DNA from: Flavobacteriaceae bacterium UBA3356
GTDB taxonomy: Bacteria; Bacteroidota; Bacteroidia; Flavobacteriales; Flavobacteriaceae
Assembly (NCBI GenBank): GCA_002360635.1
Contig: DEQW01000006.1
Location: 276,135 to 340,134 of the forward strand
Direction of reading: 5' to 3'
DNA length: 64,000 nucleotides
The translations under genes and the position numbers were made by a program. The notes under the pieces were generated by a model. The model was not told where the DNA came from, made no database searches, and saw only the letters and a program-made list of their open reading frames with translations. Shown one piece after another: positions 17,129 through 25,506 of the stretch; position 1 is the stretch's first letter, and each line of letters begins with the position of its first letter.

Positions 17129-17902
17129 ATGACACATCATCCCGATTCCGTACGAATTAACAAAGCCATTAGCGACAGTGGATACTGCTCTAGAAGGCAA
17201 GCCGATACCTTGATTGAAAAAGAAAAGGTTACCATTAACGGTACCTTGGCTACTTTAGGCGACCGTGTAATGCCCGATGATGAAGTACGGGTTGATGGAA
17301 AGCTTATTACAGAAAATGAGAACCTAGTTTATATTGCCCTAAATAAACCCATTGGTATTACCTGCACGACCGATAGGCGCGTGGACGGGAACGTAGTCGA
17401 TTTTATAAATCACAAAGAACGTATTTTTCATGTGGGCAGATTAGACAAACCCAGTGAAGGCTTATTGTTAATGACCAATGACGGCGATATTGTAAATAAA
17501 ATTTTACGTGCCGGAAACAAGCACGAAAAAGAATACATTGTAACAGTGGACCGCCCAATCACGAACGACTTTATTAAACGGATGGGCAATGGAATTCCTA
17601 TTTTAGAAACCGTCACTAAAAAATGTGAAGTTGAAAAGATAAGCCGATTTGTATTTAGAATTATTCTGGTGCAAGGCCTAAACCGGCAAATTAGAAGAAT
17701 GTGTGAGTATTTAGGGTATGAAGTAACCGCACTAAAAAGAATTAGGATTATGAATATTGAATTGGGCGATTTACCAATTGGTAAATGGAGGGATTTAACT
17801 AAAGAGGAATTAAAAGGTTTGCAAAATTCAGTTGAAGAATCTAAAAATGTACCTCAAGCTGATCGTTTTAAAAGTACTGGCGGAAAACGTAGAAGAAGGT
17901 AG
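17129..17902 (+). CDS. rluF: 23S rRNA pseudouridine synthase, RluF type
   Basis: 257 residues. An S4 RNA-binding domain spans residues about 7-65 (RINKAISDSGYCSRRQADTL). The catalytic domain has FHVGRLDKPSEGLLLMTNDG near 99-118, where the Asp of RLD (about residue 106) is the nucleophile. GLNRQIRRMCEYLGYEV near 183-199 is the family C-terminal motif. Members modify U2604 (RluF) or U2605 (RluB) of 23S rRNA; the HVGRLDKPSEG form and ALNKP-x-GI-type motif fit RluF best. The C-terminus is Lys/Arg-rich. A strong hairpin at 17921-17948 follows the stop by 18 bases. Confidence 0.87.
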   Translation: MTHHPDSVRINKAISDSGYCSRRQADTLIEKEKVTINGTLATLGDRVMPDDEVRVDGKLITENENLVYIALNKPIGITCTTDRRVDGNVVDFINHKERIFHVGRLDKPSEGLLLMTNDGDIVNKILRAGNKHEKEYIVTVDRPITNDFIKRMGNGIPILETVTKKCEVEKISRFVFRIILVQGLNRQIRRMCEYLGYEVTALKRIRIMNIELGDLPIGKWRDLTKEELKGLQNSVEESKNVPQADRFKSTGGKRRRR

Positions 17903-17920
17903 AATTTTAAGCATAAAAAA

Positions 17921-17948
17921 ACCACGTGTCGATTGAGTAACACGTGGT
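17921..17948. terminator. Bidirectional terminator between rluF and the hsp20 gene
   Basis: ACCACGTGT (17921-17929) pairs with ACACGTGGT (17940-17948) around a 10-base loop. A run of seven A (17915-17921) on the left gives a U-tract for the minus-strand hsp20 transcript; the plus-strand side is followed only by CATTTC, so it is strongest for hsp20. Confidence 0.8.
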
Positions 17949-17980
17949 CATTTCAACTAACTAACCAAATTAAATTTCAA

Positions 17981-18415
17981 TTATGAAATCTCAACCATTC
18001 TCTTTAATACTTTTTCTTCTTCTTTTTTAGGAAGTGTAATTTCTAATACACCATTTTCGTAACTTGCATTAACATTCTCAACGTTAATGTTTTCCGGTAA
18101 TGTAAATGATCTTTTAAAACCGTTATAATTAAACTCTTTACGAGTAAATTTTGTTTCGTTTTCGGTTGTATTTTCTTCGTTCCCTGAAGTAACTTCGGCA
18201 GAGACTTTCAGAATATTATTATCAACTTCTATGTTGAAGTTCTCTTTACTTAGACCGGGTACAGCCAATTCAATTACAAAATTCGTGTTTTTTTCCTGAA
18301 TATTTACAGCAGGAATGCTAAAGTTTTCATAATTGGGAGTGTCCAATCTGTTTTCTGTAAAAATTTCATCCAATAAGGATGGAAACCAATTGCTATTTCT
18401 TCTAACTAAATTCAT
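17981..18415 (-). CDS. Small heat-shock protein, Hsp20/alpha-crystallin family
   Basis: 144 residues. The alpha-crystallin domain runs from about residue 34 to 140: PAVNIQEKNTNFVIELAVPG, then KENFNIEVDNNILKVSAE, and the family signature A-x-x-x-n-GVL-x-I-x-LPK (ASYENGVLEITLPKKEE near 117-133). The N-terminus (MNLVRRNSNWFPSLLDEIF) is the usual short amphipathic arm. It acts as an ATP-independent holdase in the cytoplasm. It stands alone with its own terminator. The 230 bases upstream are AT-rich and I see no CIRCE-like repeat, so its heat-shock control is not visible. Confidence 0.92.
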   Translation of the reverse strand: MNLVRRNSNWFPSLLDEIFTENRLDTPNYENFSIPAVNIQEKNTNFVIELAVPGLSKENFNIEVDNNILKVSAEVTSGNEENTTENETKFTRKEFNYNGFKRSFTLPENINVENVNASYENGVLEITLPKKEEEKVLKRMVEIS

Positions 18416-18645
18416 GTCCTTTTATTTTATAAATGTTTTACTTTATTTTTTAAACTCTATTTCATTATGAGCAAAACCAATTCCAAATTATAATTAAAGA
18501 CATTTTGTCCTGTATAAAGTAAAAATATATGCCTTTTTGTCTGTTTAATGTAAGGGGCAATTTGGTTATTTAATTCAATTTTAAGAATGAAGATGAAGAA
18601 ATAAGTTACTTTTAAGTTTATAAAATCATTTACCCCCTGTATTTT

Positions 18646-19935
18646 ATGAAACAATTGTACATAAAACTGCTTGCTTTTTTCAGTAGTATAAAAAGTAAAA
18701 TTGCTTTTTACCCCACAATTTTAGCCTTAGCTGGCTTTATATTTTCCTTTGTAATGGCTTCTTTTGAGGACCAAGGTGTATCCCGCCATTTAATAGAAAT
18801 AGCACCACAATTATTGTTGGAGGATGGTGATACGGCATTGACTGTTTTAAGCGCTTGTATTGGAGGTCTAATATCTATGATGGTCTTTAGCTTCTCTATG
18901 GTCATGCTTTTATTAAGCCAAGCGTCGAGTAATTTTTCACCTCGATTGTTACCTGGTTTAATTTCTGATAAAACCCACCAAATTATTCTAGGGACGTATT
19001 TAGCCACCATTTTATACAATATATTCACCCTTTTCTCTATTGAACCCAATGATGAAAAATATACCCTGCCAGGGCTTTCCATTTTATTGGGTATCGCTTT
19101 AACTATTTTATGTCTTTGTTTGTTTATTTATTTTATCCACAACATTTCGCAAAGCATTCAGATAAACAATATTTTAGATAAGATTTATGAGAAATCGAGA
19201 AAGCGAATGGAGGAACTTCTAGAAAATGAAAAGAATGAAGATAAAAACATTGTTGAAAATTTTCCTTCAACCGACAATTGGTTTGAATATTCCACTAACG
19301 AAAGCGGCTACCTTCAAAATATTTCATTTAAAAACATAACAGAAATCGCCGTTAATGCGGAAACGAGAATACACATCACGACGCCCAAAGGTTTTTTTGT
19401 TTTAAAAAATGTCTGTTTAATTAAATCTGAAAAGGAGCTGGACGATTCAACCTTAAAAAAGATTTTATCCAATATAAATTTTTCAAGAGGTGAACTGGTT
19501 GAAGACAATTACATATTAGCTTTTAAACAAGTAACCGAAATTGCCGTTAAAGCTATGTCGCCCGGCATAAACGATCCTGGAACGGCAATTAACGCAATAG
19601 ACTACCTTACCGAACTTTTTGCCCTTAGAATGAAAAAAAGAGACAAAGGCATATTAATTAAAGACGATAAAGCAATAGTGAAAATTGCTATTGTAAATTT
19701 TGAAGATTTACTCTACAATACAATGGCCGCTTTACGCACGTATTGCAAACACGATCCTATTATCGTTCAAAAGTTAATGTGGATGCTTCAATATCTGGAA
19801 AAAATAACCGCCTATAAAGAAGAATATAATACCGTTGTAAGAAAGGAACTGAAGAACCTTGTAGAGGATGCACTTGCCAGTTTTGAGTCTGAACAAGATG
19901 CTCAAAAAATAAAAATGATGGCTTCTCTAAAATAA
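18646..19935 (+). CDS. DUF2254 family membrane protein
   Basis: 429 residues. Four membrane helices lie in the first 180 residues (about 20-40, 66-92, 112-132, 145-168), followed by a soluble cytoplasmic half of about 250 residues. The segment GLISMMVFSFSMVMLLLSQA near 73-92, followed by SSNFSPRLLPGL, and AVKAMSPGINDPGTA near 302-316 are the recognisable DUF2254 elements. The function is unknown. It is a single-gene unit: a 230-base gap precedes it and an intrinsic terminator follows directly. The conserved SPGINDPGTA loop in the soluble part suggests a binding or gating role, but this is only inference. Confidence 0.82.
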   Translation: MKQLYIKLLAFFSSIKSKIAFYPTILALAGFIFSFVMASFEDQGVSRHLIEIAPQLLLEDGDTALTVLSACIGGLISMMVFSFSMVMLLLSQASSNFSPRLLPGLISDKTHQIILGTYLATILYNIFTLFSIEPNDEKYTLPGLSILLGIALTILCLCLFIYFIHNISQSIQINNILDKIYEKSRKRMEELLENEKNEDKNIVENFPSTDNWFEYSTNESGYLQNISFKNITEIAVNAETRIHITTPKGFFVLKNVCLIKSEKELDDSTLKKILSNINFSRGELVEDNYILAFKQVTEIAVKAMSPGINDPGTAINAIDYLTELFALRMKKRDKGILIKDDKAIVKIAIVNFEDLLYNTMAALRTYCKHDPIIVQKLMWMLQYLEKITAYKEEYNTVVRKELKNLVEDALASFESEQDAQKIKMMASLK

Positions 19936-19966
19936 AAAACCCAGTTGATAAAACCGGGTTTTGTTT
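19936..19966. terminator. Bidirectional terminator after the DUF2254 gene
   Basis: AAAACCC (19936-19942) pairs with GGGTTTT (19956-19962), followed by GTTT on the plus strand and preceded by further A residues that serve the minus strand. It separates two convergent genes. Confidence 0.6.
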
Positions 19967-19980
19967 CACTTGCCTTAAAG

Positions 19981-20316
19981 CTACTTAAGACTAACCAAAT
20001 TAACGGGCTGAATATAAACCATTCCTTCTTTTAGCTCACAGGTTACTGTTTTATAATTAAGCCTCTTTTTAATATAGCTTTCGATTTCTTCACGCTCTGT
20101 TTTTACAGACAAAACCACAAGTTCATGATTTTCATTTACCACAAACTTCACGGTTGCAAATGTATCTTTTTCAATTAAAAAGCTTGGATTACTTAGAAGT
20201 CGAAAAATTTCTTTGACGGCGACTTTAGAGGGTTCATTTATATTAGTTACTGCTGCAATACTCGTAAAAGTTGCAGTAACCAATAATGCAAGAAATAATA
20301 CTTTAATTTTTTTCAT
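19981..20316 (-). CDS. Small secreted protein, uncharacterised
   Basis: 111 residues from the ATG at 20316 (MKKIKVLFLALLVTATFTSI). This start is preferred over the one at 20361 because it gives a normal signal peptide. The mature part of about 85 residues contains TFATVKFVVNENHELVVLSV, which resembles the beta-strand-rich pattern seen in many short Flavobacteriaceae exported proteins and in TonB-like C-terminal repeats. No catalytic residues stand out and I do not recognise the family. It is convergent with the DUF2254 gene and lies downstream of sucC, from which it is separated by a terminator. Confidence 0.6.
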   Translation of the reverse strand: MKKIKVLFLALLVTATFTSIAAVTNINEPSKVAVKEIFRLLSNPSFLIEKDTFATVKFVVNENHELVVLSVKTEREEIESYIKKRLNYKTVTCELKEGMVYIQPVNLVSLK

Positions 20317-20413
20317 AACGGTTCGATTAAATGATTGATGTATAATATAGACAGCCATCAATAGAAATTGTTACGAAAAAATCAAAAAATTAACTTTTAT
20401 TTAACTAAAAACA

Positions 20414-20442
20414 AAAACCCCTTGATAAAATCAAGAGGTTTT
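20414..20442 (-). terminator. Intrinsic terminator after sucC
   Basis: Read on the minus strand, AAAACCTCTTGAT pairs with ATCAAGGGGTTTT (one G-T pair) around a 3-base loop and runs into a T-rich stretch. It lies about 20 bases after the sucC stop. Confidence 0.8.
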
Positions 20443-20463
20443 CGCAATTAAAGTATGTTCTTG

Positions 20464-21654
20464 TTAAGACAGTACTGCGTGTACTTTATCTGCAGCTTCT
20501 TGAAATTCTACTGCACTTTCCACAGCAAGACCACTATTATCAATTAGTTCTTTTGCCTTATCTGCATTGGTACCTTGCAAACGCACGATAATAGGCACAT
20601 CAATATTACCCATATTTTTATAAGCATCTACAATACCTTGTGCAACGCGGTCGCAACGCACAATTCCTCCAAAGATATTCACTAAAATAGCTTTTACCGA
20701 AGGATCTTTAAGTATTAGGTTAAACGCTGTTTCCACACGTTCGGCATCGGCTGTACCACCAACATCCAAAAAGTTTGCAGGTTCTCCACCAGCTTGTTTA
20801 ATAAGGTCCATAGTTGCCATTGCCAATCCAGCTCCGTTTACCATACAGCCTACATTACCATCAAGATCTACGTAACTTAAACCAGCTTCACGTGCTTCTA
20901 CCTCAACTGGGTTTTCTTCACGAATGTCACGCATTGCTGCGTAATCTTTATGGCGGAATAACGCATTGTCATCCAATGTTACTTTCGCGTCTACTGCAAT
21001 AATTTTATCGTCACTCGTTTTTAAAACCGGGTTGATTTCAAATAGGGAAGAATCAGATTCTGTATAAGCTTTGTATAATGCTGTAACAAACTTTGTCATT
21101 TGTTTAAAAGCTTTTCCGCTTAACCCTAAGTTAAATGCAACACGGCGTGCTTGAAAAGGCATTAAACCTAAAGATGGGTCTACTTCTTCGTTAAAAATTA
21201 AATGAGGAGTTTCTTCAGCAACGGTTTCTATATTCATTCCACCTTCAGTAGAATACATAATCATGTTTTTTCCTGTCGCACGATTTAACAATACGCTCAT
21301 ATAATATTCTTCAGGCTCGCTATCTCCAGGATAGTAAACATCTTCAGTAATCAATACTTGGTTTACTTTTTTCCCTTCCTTGCTAGTTTGTGGGGTTACT
21401 AAATTCATCCCAATGATGTCACCTGCAATTTCTTCTACCTCTTTAAGGTTTTTGGCCAATTTTACACCGCCACCTTTACCACGGCCACCAGCATGTACTT
21501 GCGCTTTGATAACGTGCCAACCGGTTCCGGTTTCTTCGGTTAATTTTTTTGCAGCTTCTACAGCTTCCGCTGGGGTTTGCGCAACGATTCCTCGTTGTAT
21601 TTCAACTCCAAAACTGTTTAGTATTTCTTTTCCTTGATATTCGTGTAAATTCAT
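20464..21654 (-). CDS. sucC: Succinyl-CoA synthetase (ADP-forming) beta subunit
   Basis: 396 residues, full length. It begins MNLHEYQGKEILNSFGV, the ATP-grasp N-terminus, with KAQVHAGGRGKGGGVKLA near 50-67 as the nucleotide-binding loop. NGAGLAMATMDLIKQAGG near 267-284, FLDVGGTAD near 289-297, and VNIFGGIVRCDRVAQGI near 317-333 form the CoA-ligase domain that contacts the alpha subunit. It makes ATP from succinyl-CoA in the TCA cycle. The alpha subunit gene sucD is not adjacent. A TACTTTTG box at 21687-21694 on the minus strand may be its -7 element. Confidence 0.96.
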   Translation of the reverse strand: MNLHEYQGKEILNSFGVEIQRGIVAQTPAEAVEAAKKLTEETGTGWHVIKAQVHAGGRGKGGGVKLAKNLKEVEEIAGDIIGMNLVTPQTSKEGKKVNQVLITEDVYYPGDSEPEEYYMSVLLNRATGKNMIMYSTEGGMNIETVAEETPHLIFNEEVDPSLGLMPFQARRVAFNLGLSGKAFKQMTKFVTALYKAYTESDSSLFEINPVLKTSDDKIIAVDAKVTLDDNALFRHKDYAAMRDIREENPVEVEAREAGLSYVDLDGNVGCMVNGAGLAMATMDLIKQAGGEPANFLDVGGTADAERVETAFNLILKDPSVKAILVNIFGGIVRCDRVAQGIVDAYKNMGNIDVPIIVRLQGTNADKAKELIDNSGLAVESAVEFQEAADKVHAVLS

Positions 21655-21836
21655 AATAGCGTTTTATGGCTTAATTTTCAGATGCACAAAAGTAACAATT
21701 TTGCTAGTATTTTCAGGTTGTCTTTCATCTTATTTTTATGAAACGTATCTTTCAGGTATTTTAAATCTTTGCTGTATTTTTAAAATGAAACTGAAGATGT
21801 TTGAGTACATTTAATTGATTTTCAAAACAAAAGAAA

Positions 21837-22331
21837 ATGAAAAATTTTGATTGGACTCAATTTACAAGAAAAATTGCTGTACAAGCTCCTATACAAAAAA
21901 TATACGATGCTTGGACAAAACCCATTGAACTGGAGAGATGGTTTTTAAGCAAAGCCGAATTTTATACTTCAGAAAAAGAAAAGATTGAAAAAAACCAATC
22001 CATTAAAGAAGGATTATCGTACGGTTGGCAATGGTATTTGTATCCTGTGACTGAGCATGGCAAAGTTACCAAAGCCAATGGCAAAGATTTTTTACAGTTT
22101 ACTTTTGCAGGTGATTGTTTGGTTGATGTTAGTTTTGAAACTTTTAAAAATGGGACTATTGTGTCTCTTACGCAAAAAAATATCCCAACCGATGATGAAA
22201 ACAAAGTGAATGTCCGCTTAGGCTGTGATAATGGATGGTCCTTTTATTTAGTTAACCTAAAGTCTGTTTACGAAGGCGGATTAGATTTAAGAAATAAAGA
22301 TCCTGAGCTAAAGCCCATGCTCAATAATTAA
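21837..22331 (+). CDS. SRPBCC/AHSA1-like START-domain protein
   Basis: 164 residues forming one SRPBCC domain. The typical N-terminal strand and helix are visible (KIAVQAPIQKIYDAWTKPIE near 12-31), then LERWFLSKAEFY and the C-terminal GWSFYLVNLKSVYEGG near 135-150, which matches the Activator of Hsp90 homolog 1-like subfamily. These proteins bind hydrophobic ligands or client proteins in the cytoplasm; no specific ligand is predictable. It stands alone, divergent from sucC over a 182-base gap, with the DUF421 gene starting 70 bases downstream. Confidence 0.78.
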   Translation: MKNFDWTQFTRKIAVQAPIQKIYDAWTKPIELERWFLSKAEFYTSEKEKIEKNQSIKEGLSYGWQWYLYPVTEHGKVTKANGKDFLQFTFAGDCLVDVSFETFKNGTIVSLTQKNIPTDDENKVNVRLGCDNGWSFYLVNLKSVYEGGLDLRNKDPELKPMLNN

Positions 22332-22401
22332 AAGTAATAATATTTTACCACTTTCCCTTTTATGTTATATCTTGAAAGGCAAAGCTTAAAACAAAAAAGA
22401 T

Positions 22402-22929
22402 ATGTCTCTCGATCATTTTTTTAAAAACCTCACAGAAATCCCCGAAGTATTTATTGGCACCACATTTATTTTTTTACTCATCATTCTATATACAAGAATC
22501 TTTGGTTTAAAAAGCTTCAGTAAAATGACGGGGTTCGATTTTGTAATAACTGTTGCAATAGGTAATATTATTGCTATGACAGTAAATACGGGAAGCCCCT
22601 CGTTATTGGTAGGCGCCATTCTGCTTCTTATCCTTTACGCACTTAATTATATAATTACATATTTACGATATAAAAGTATATCGATAGAAAAGCTAATTGA
22701 AAATAAACCCATAATGATTATGCGTGACGGCGTAGTTTTAAAAGAAAATTTAAAAAAATCTAAAGTAACAGAATCTGAACTGCAATCTAAATTACGCGAA
22801 GCAAACGTGCTCACTTTAAGTCAAGTAAAAGCTGTGATTCTCGAAACAACCGGTGATGTATCAGTGTTACATACGGACAAAGAAGATATTGAAATAGCAG
22901 ACTACATTTTGGAAGGTATAAAAATCTAG
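22402..22929 (+). CDS. DUF421 membrane protein (YetF/YcaP-like)
   Basis: 175 residues. Three membrane helices (about 17-33, 47-61 and 66-86) precede a cytoplasmic domain. The loop KMTGFDFVITVAIGNIIAMT near 41-60 is the conserved YetF/YcaP-family element, and PIMIMRDGVVLKENLKKSKV near 101-120 is the start of the DUF421 soluble fold. In Bacillus, YetF-like proteins occur in the spore and cell envelope; the function here is unknown. The last 4 bases overlap the convergent flavin oxidoreductase gene. Confidence 0.83.
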   Translation: MSLDHFFKNLTEIPEVFIGTTFIFLLIILYTRIFGLKSFSKMTGFDFVITVAIGNIIAMTVNTGSPSLLVGAILLLILYALNYIITYLRYKSISIEKLIENKPIMIMRDGVVLKENLKKSKVTESELQSKLREANVLTLSQVKAVILETTGDVSVLHTDKEDIEIADYILEGIKI

Positions 22930-23867
22930 AGCTCAGCAACTTCTTTTTTAGCGGTTTCAAACTCTGAGATCATTTCCGCAACAATTTGTGCAGCTGGCTT
23001 AATGTCGTGTATCAGGCCTGCTATTTGACCTATTTCCAACTCGCCTTCTTCCAAGTCGCCTTCAAACATTCCTTTTTTGGCGCGCGCTCTCCCTAAAAGT
23101 TCAATTAATTCTTCCTTTTTAGGGTTTTTAGCGTAAAGCTCCATAACATCGTTAAAAAATTTATTTTTCAACATTCTAACAGGAGCTAACTCTTTTAAGG
23201 TAAGCATAGTGTCGCCTTCTTTAGCATCAACCACCATTTTTTTAAATGCTTGATGTGAGCTTGATTCTTCACTCGCCACAAAACGGCTTCCCACTTGTAC
23301 AGCATCGGCCCCTAAAACCATTGCGGCTAACATACCCCTTCCCGTAGCAATGCCCCCTGCTGCAATTAAAGGAATGTCAATTTTTTCTTTTACCATAGGT
23401 ATCAAAGTAAACGTAGTGGTTTCATCTCTTCCATTATGCCCCCCAGCTTCAAAACCTTCGGCTACAACAGCATCCACCCCAGCTTCTTGCGCTTTTAAAG
23501 CAAATTTTACACTACTAACAACATGAACAACAGTTATACCGTGTTCTTTTAATTTTGAGGTATAAGTCTTTGGATTTCCTGCTGAAGTAAAAACGATTTT
23601 TACTCCTTCAGAAATGATAATTTCAATAATCTTATCAATATCTGGATACAGCATCGGCACATTTACGCCAAAAGGGTTATTTGTAGCTTTTTGACATTTT
23701 TGAATGTGTTCCAAAAGTACATCTGGATACATAGACCCGGCACCTATAATTCCTAAGCCACCAGCATTACTCACGGCACTTGCCAAACGCCAACCGCTGT
23801 TCCATATCATCCCGGCTTGTATTAATGGATATTGTATGTCGAAGAGATTCGTAATCCTATTTTGCAC
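22926..23867 (-). CDS. NAD(P)H-dependent flavin oxidoreductase, nitronate monooxygenase/FabK-like
   Basis: 313 residues in a TIM-barrel fold. IQAGMIWNSGWRLASAVSNA near 16-35 and GGLGIIGAGSM near 36-46 form the FMN-binding start. EGFEAGGHNGRDETTT near 138-153 holds the conserved GGHxG loop with the active-site-type His, and AAGGIATGRGMLAAMVLGAD near 167-186 with VGSRF binds the FMN phosphate. The family includes nitronate monooxygenases and enoyl-ACP reductase II; the sequence does not settle which. It starts 6 bases after the T9SS subtilase stop, so it may be co-transcribed. Confidence 0.82.
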   Translation of the reverse strand: MQNRITNLFDIQYPLIQAGMIWNSGWRLASAVSNAGGLGIIGAGSMYPDVLLEHIQKCQKATNNPFGVNVPMLYPDIDKIIEIIISEGVKIVFTSAGNPKTYTSKLKEHGITVVHVVSSVKFALKAQEAGVDAVVAEGFEAGGHNGRDETTTFTLIPMVKEKIDIPLIAAGGIATGRGMLAAMVLGADAVQVGSRFVASEESSSHQAFKKMVVDAKEGDTMLTLKELAPVRMLKNKFFNDVMELYAKNPKKEELIELLGRARAKKGMFEGDLEEGELEIGQIAGLIHDIKPAAQIVAEMISEFETAKKEVAEL

Positions 23868-23873
23868 GTAATG

Positions 23874-25487
23874 TTACTTTTTAATTAATTTGAAAGAAGT
23901 TTTTTTGTTTCCAGTTTCGATAGTCGCAATATAGACCCCAGCAGACATATAAGATACATCTACTTGGTTGTTTTGACTTGAAATGCGAGACTGTTTCACC
24001 TGCTCACCCAACACATTGTATATAGTGAAAGTTGCTTCGGAATATCCTTTTGGAAACGAAATATTTACTTGAGTGGTAACCGGATTAGGGTATATTGCAA
24101 AATTATTCTCTAACATTTCATCTTCAATGCTCAGTTCTATCAACATATTGTATGCGTCTTCAAAATTTGGGATTCCATAACCCATTTGAGCTGAAGGGTT
24201 GTTATACATAGAAGCAGATTCTCTTACCAACTGCATAACTTGACTGTTTGGTGTTTGAGGTCGTACTTGCCAAAAAGAAGCGATAGAACCAGCCATGATT
24301 GGAGAACTAAAAGAGGTTCCGTTACTAAAACTAACACTACCAAATTGATTAACAATCGCAGCAAATTCTCCCTGTGCCATTACATCTGGTTTTACACGAC
24401 CGTCAACTGTTGGCCCTATAGAACTAAAGCCTGCATAATTACCATTAGAGTCAACTGCACCAATTGTTAACATACCAGGTGAATCTCCTGGTGTGCCCAC
24501 ATAGGTAAATCCGCCACCATCATTCCCTGCAGAAGTAACCAATATCATTCCTTTATCGAAAGCGTGATTGGCACCGCGAGCTCCAATAGTGGTTTGCCCA
24601 TCTAAATCATCATAACTATGATCATAATCAGGATCATCAAAATCTTGGTACCCTAAAGATGTGTTTACTACATCAACCCCTAAACTGTCGGCTCTTTCCA
24701 GAGCTTCTACCCAAAGGGCTTCTTCCACTGGGCTTTCTTGTGTTCCATCTTCAGTAACAAATAAATAGTAAGATGCATCTGGTGCTGTGCCTACAAATTG
24801 CCCATCTAAAAATGCCGCAGCATCACTAAAAGTACTTGATCCGTGACTTCCCGTGCCGTCAGCATTTTCTTCTCTAAATACAAAATCATAAGTTCCTAAC
24901 AAACGTCCTTCATTTCTAAGTGTAGCGTAAGCAGGATTGGTCATTACATTGGGGTATCCGTTATCCATAAAAGCGACTACCATTCCTTCACCAGTAAAAT
25001 CGTTCTCATGTAAAAAATCTACTGCAAGCATTTCAGTTTGATTGGCAGCATCGCCGTAGTTATATTCAACTCGTGATTGCGTTTCCATTTCGAATTTATC
25101 CGATATTCTACCTGCTGGCTTTGTAAAATTCAAATCTTTATCGGCAAACTCTACTTCAGTTACAAATTCTAAATTCAGCAGATTATTAATATTACTAAAA
25201 GAACCTCTTACATAAACTGCGTTCATCCATTTGGATTTAGCAAGAACGGTTATACCCGTACTGTTATTTATTTGAGATTTATAGTTTTCATTAAGAGGAA
25301 CGTCTCTTTCATCTATTGGCGTTCCGTGCATTTGCTTTCTGTCGATGGCTTCTTGCGTTAATATGGTAAGCGGGTTTGCCAAAGCATCTGCGACATTTTC
25401 TTTATCAGCAAAGAAGACTAATGCTTCTTCTTGTGCAAAACTTATTTGGGAAACAAATAATGTGAGTAGTAAAAGTATTTTTTTCAT
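23874..25487 (-). CDS. Secreted subtilisin-like (S8) peptidase with T9SS C-terminal sorting domain
   Basis: 537 residues. A signal peptide (LLLLTLFVSQISFAQ) is followed by an inhibitor-like propeptide to about residue 130. The catalytic triad is visible: Asp in VVAFMDNGYP (about 174), His in GSHGSSTFSD (about 214) and Ser in NGTSFSSPIMAG (about 392). The last 75 residues (FAIYPNPVTTQVNISFPKG, ending GVYIATIETGNKKTSFKLIK) are a type A T9SS sorting domain, so the protease should be exported across the outer membrane and anchored or released. It lies 19 bases after mnmA on the same strand. The natural substrate is unknown. Confidence 0.93.
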   Translation of the reverse strand: MKKILLLLTLFVSQISFAQEEALVFFADKENVADALANPLTILTQEAIDRKQMHGTPIDERDVPLNENYKSQINNSTGITVLAKSKWMNAVYVRGSFSNINNLLNLEFVTEVEFADKDLNFTKPAGRISDKFEMETQSRVEYNYGDAANQTEMLAVDFLHENDFTGEGMVVAFMDNGYPNVMTNPAYATLRNEGRLLGTYDFVFREENADGTGSHGSSTFSDAAAFLDGQFVGTAPDASYYLFVTEDGTQESPVEEALWVEALERADSLGVDVVNTSLGYQDFDDPDYDHSYDDLDGQTTIGARGANHAFDKGMILVTSAGNDGGGFTYVGTPGDSPGMLTIGAVDSNGNYAGFSSIGPTVDGRVKPDVMAQGEFAAIVNQFGSVSFSNGTSFSSPIMAGSIASFWQVRPQTPNSQVMQLVRESASMYNNPSAQMGYGIPNFEDAYNMLIELSIEDEMLENNFAIYPNPVTTQVNISFPKGYSEATFTIYNVLGEQVKQSRISSQNNQVDVSYMSAGVYIATIETGNKKTSFKLIKK

Positions 25488-25506
25488 CTTTTTTTATTTT
25501 AAAATT

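Noticed and set aside
18416..18645. Search for a CIRCE-type heat-shock operator upstream of hsp20
   Set aside because: No TTAGCACTC-N9-GAGTGCTAA-like repeat exists; only short AT-rich repeats are present.
18708..19082. 124-codon open frame opposite the DUF2254 gene
   Set aside because: It lies wholly inside the transmembrane part of a real gene; composition mirrors that gene.
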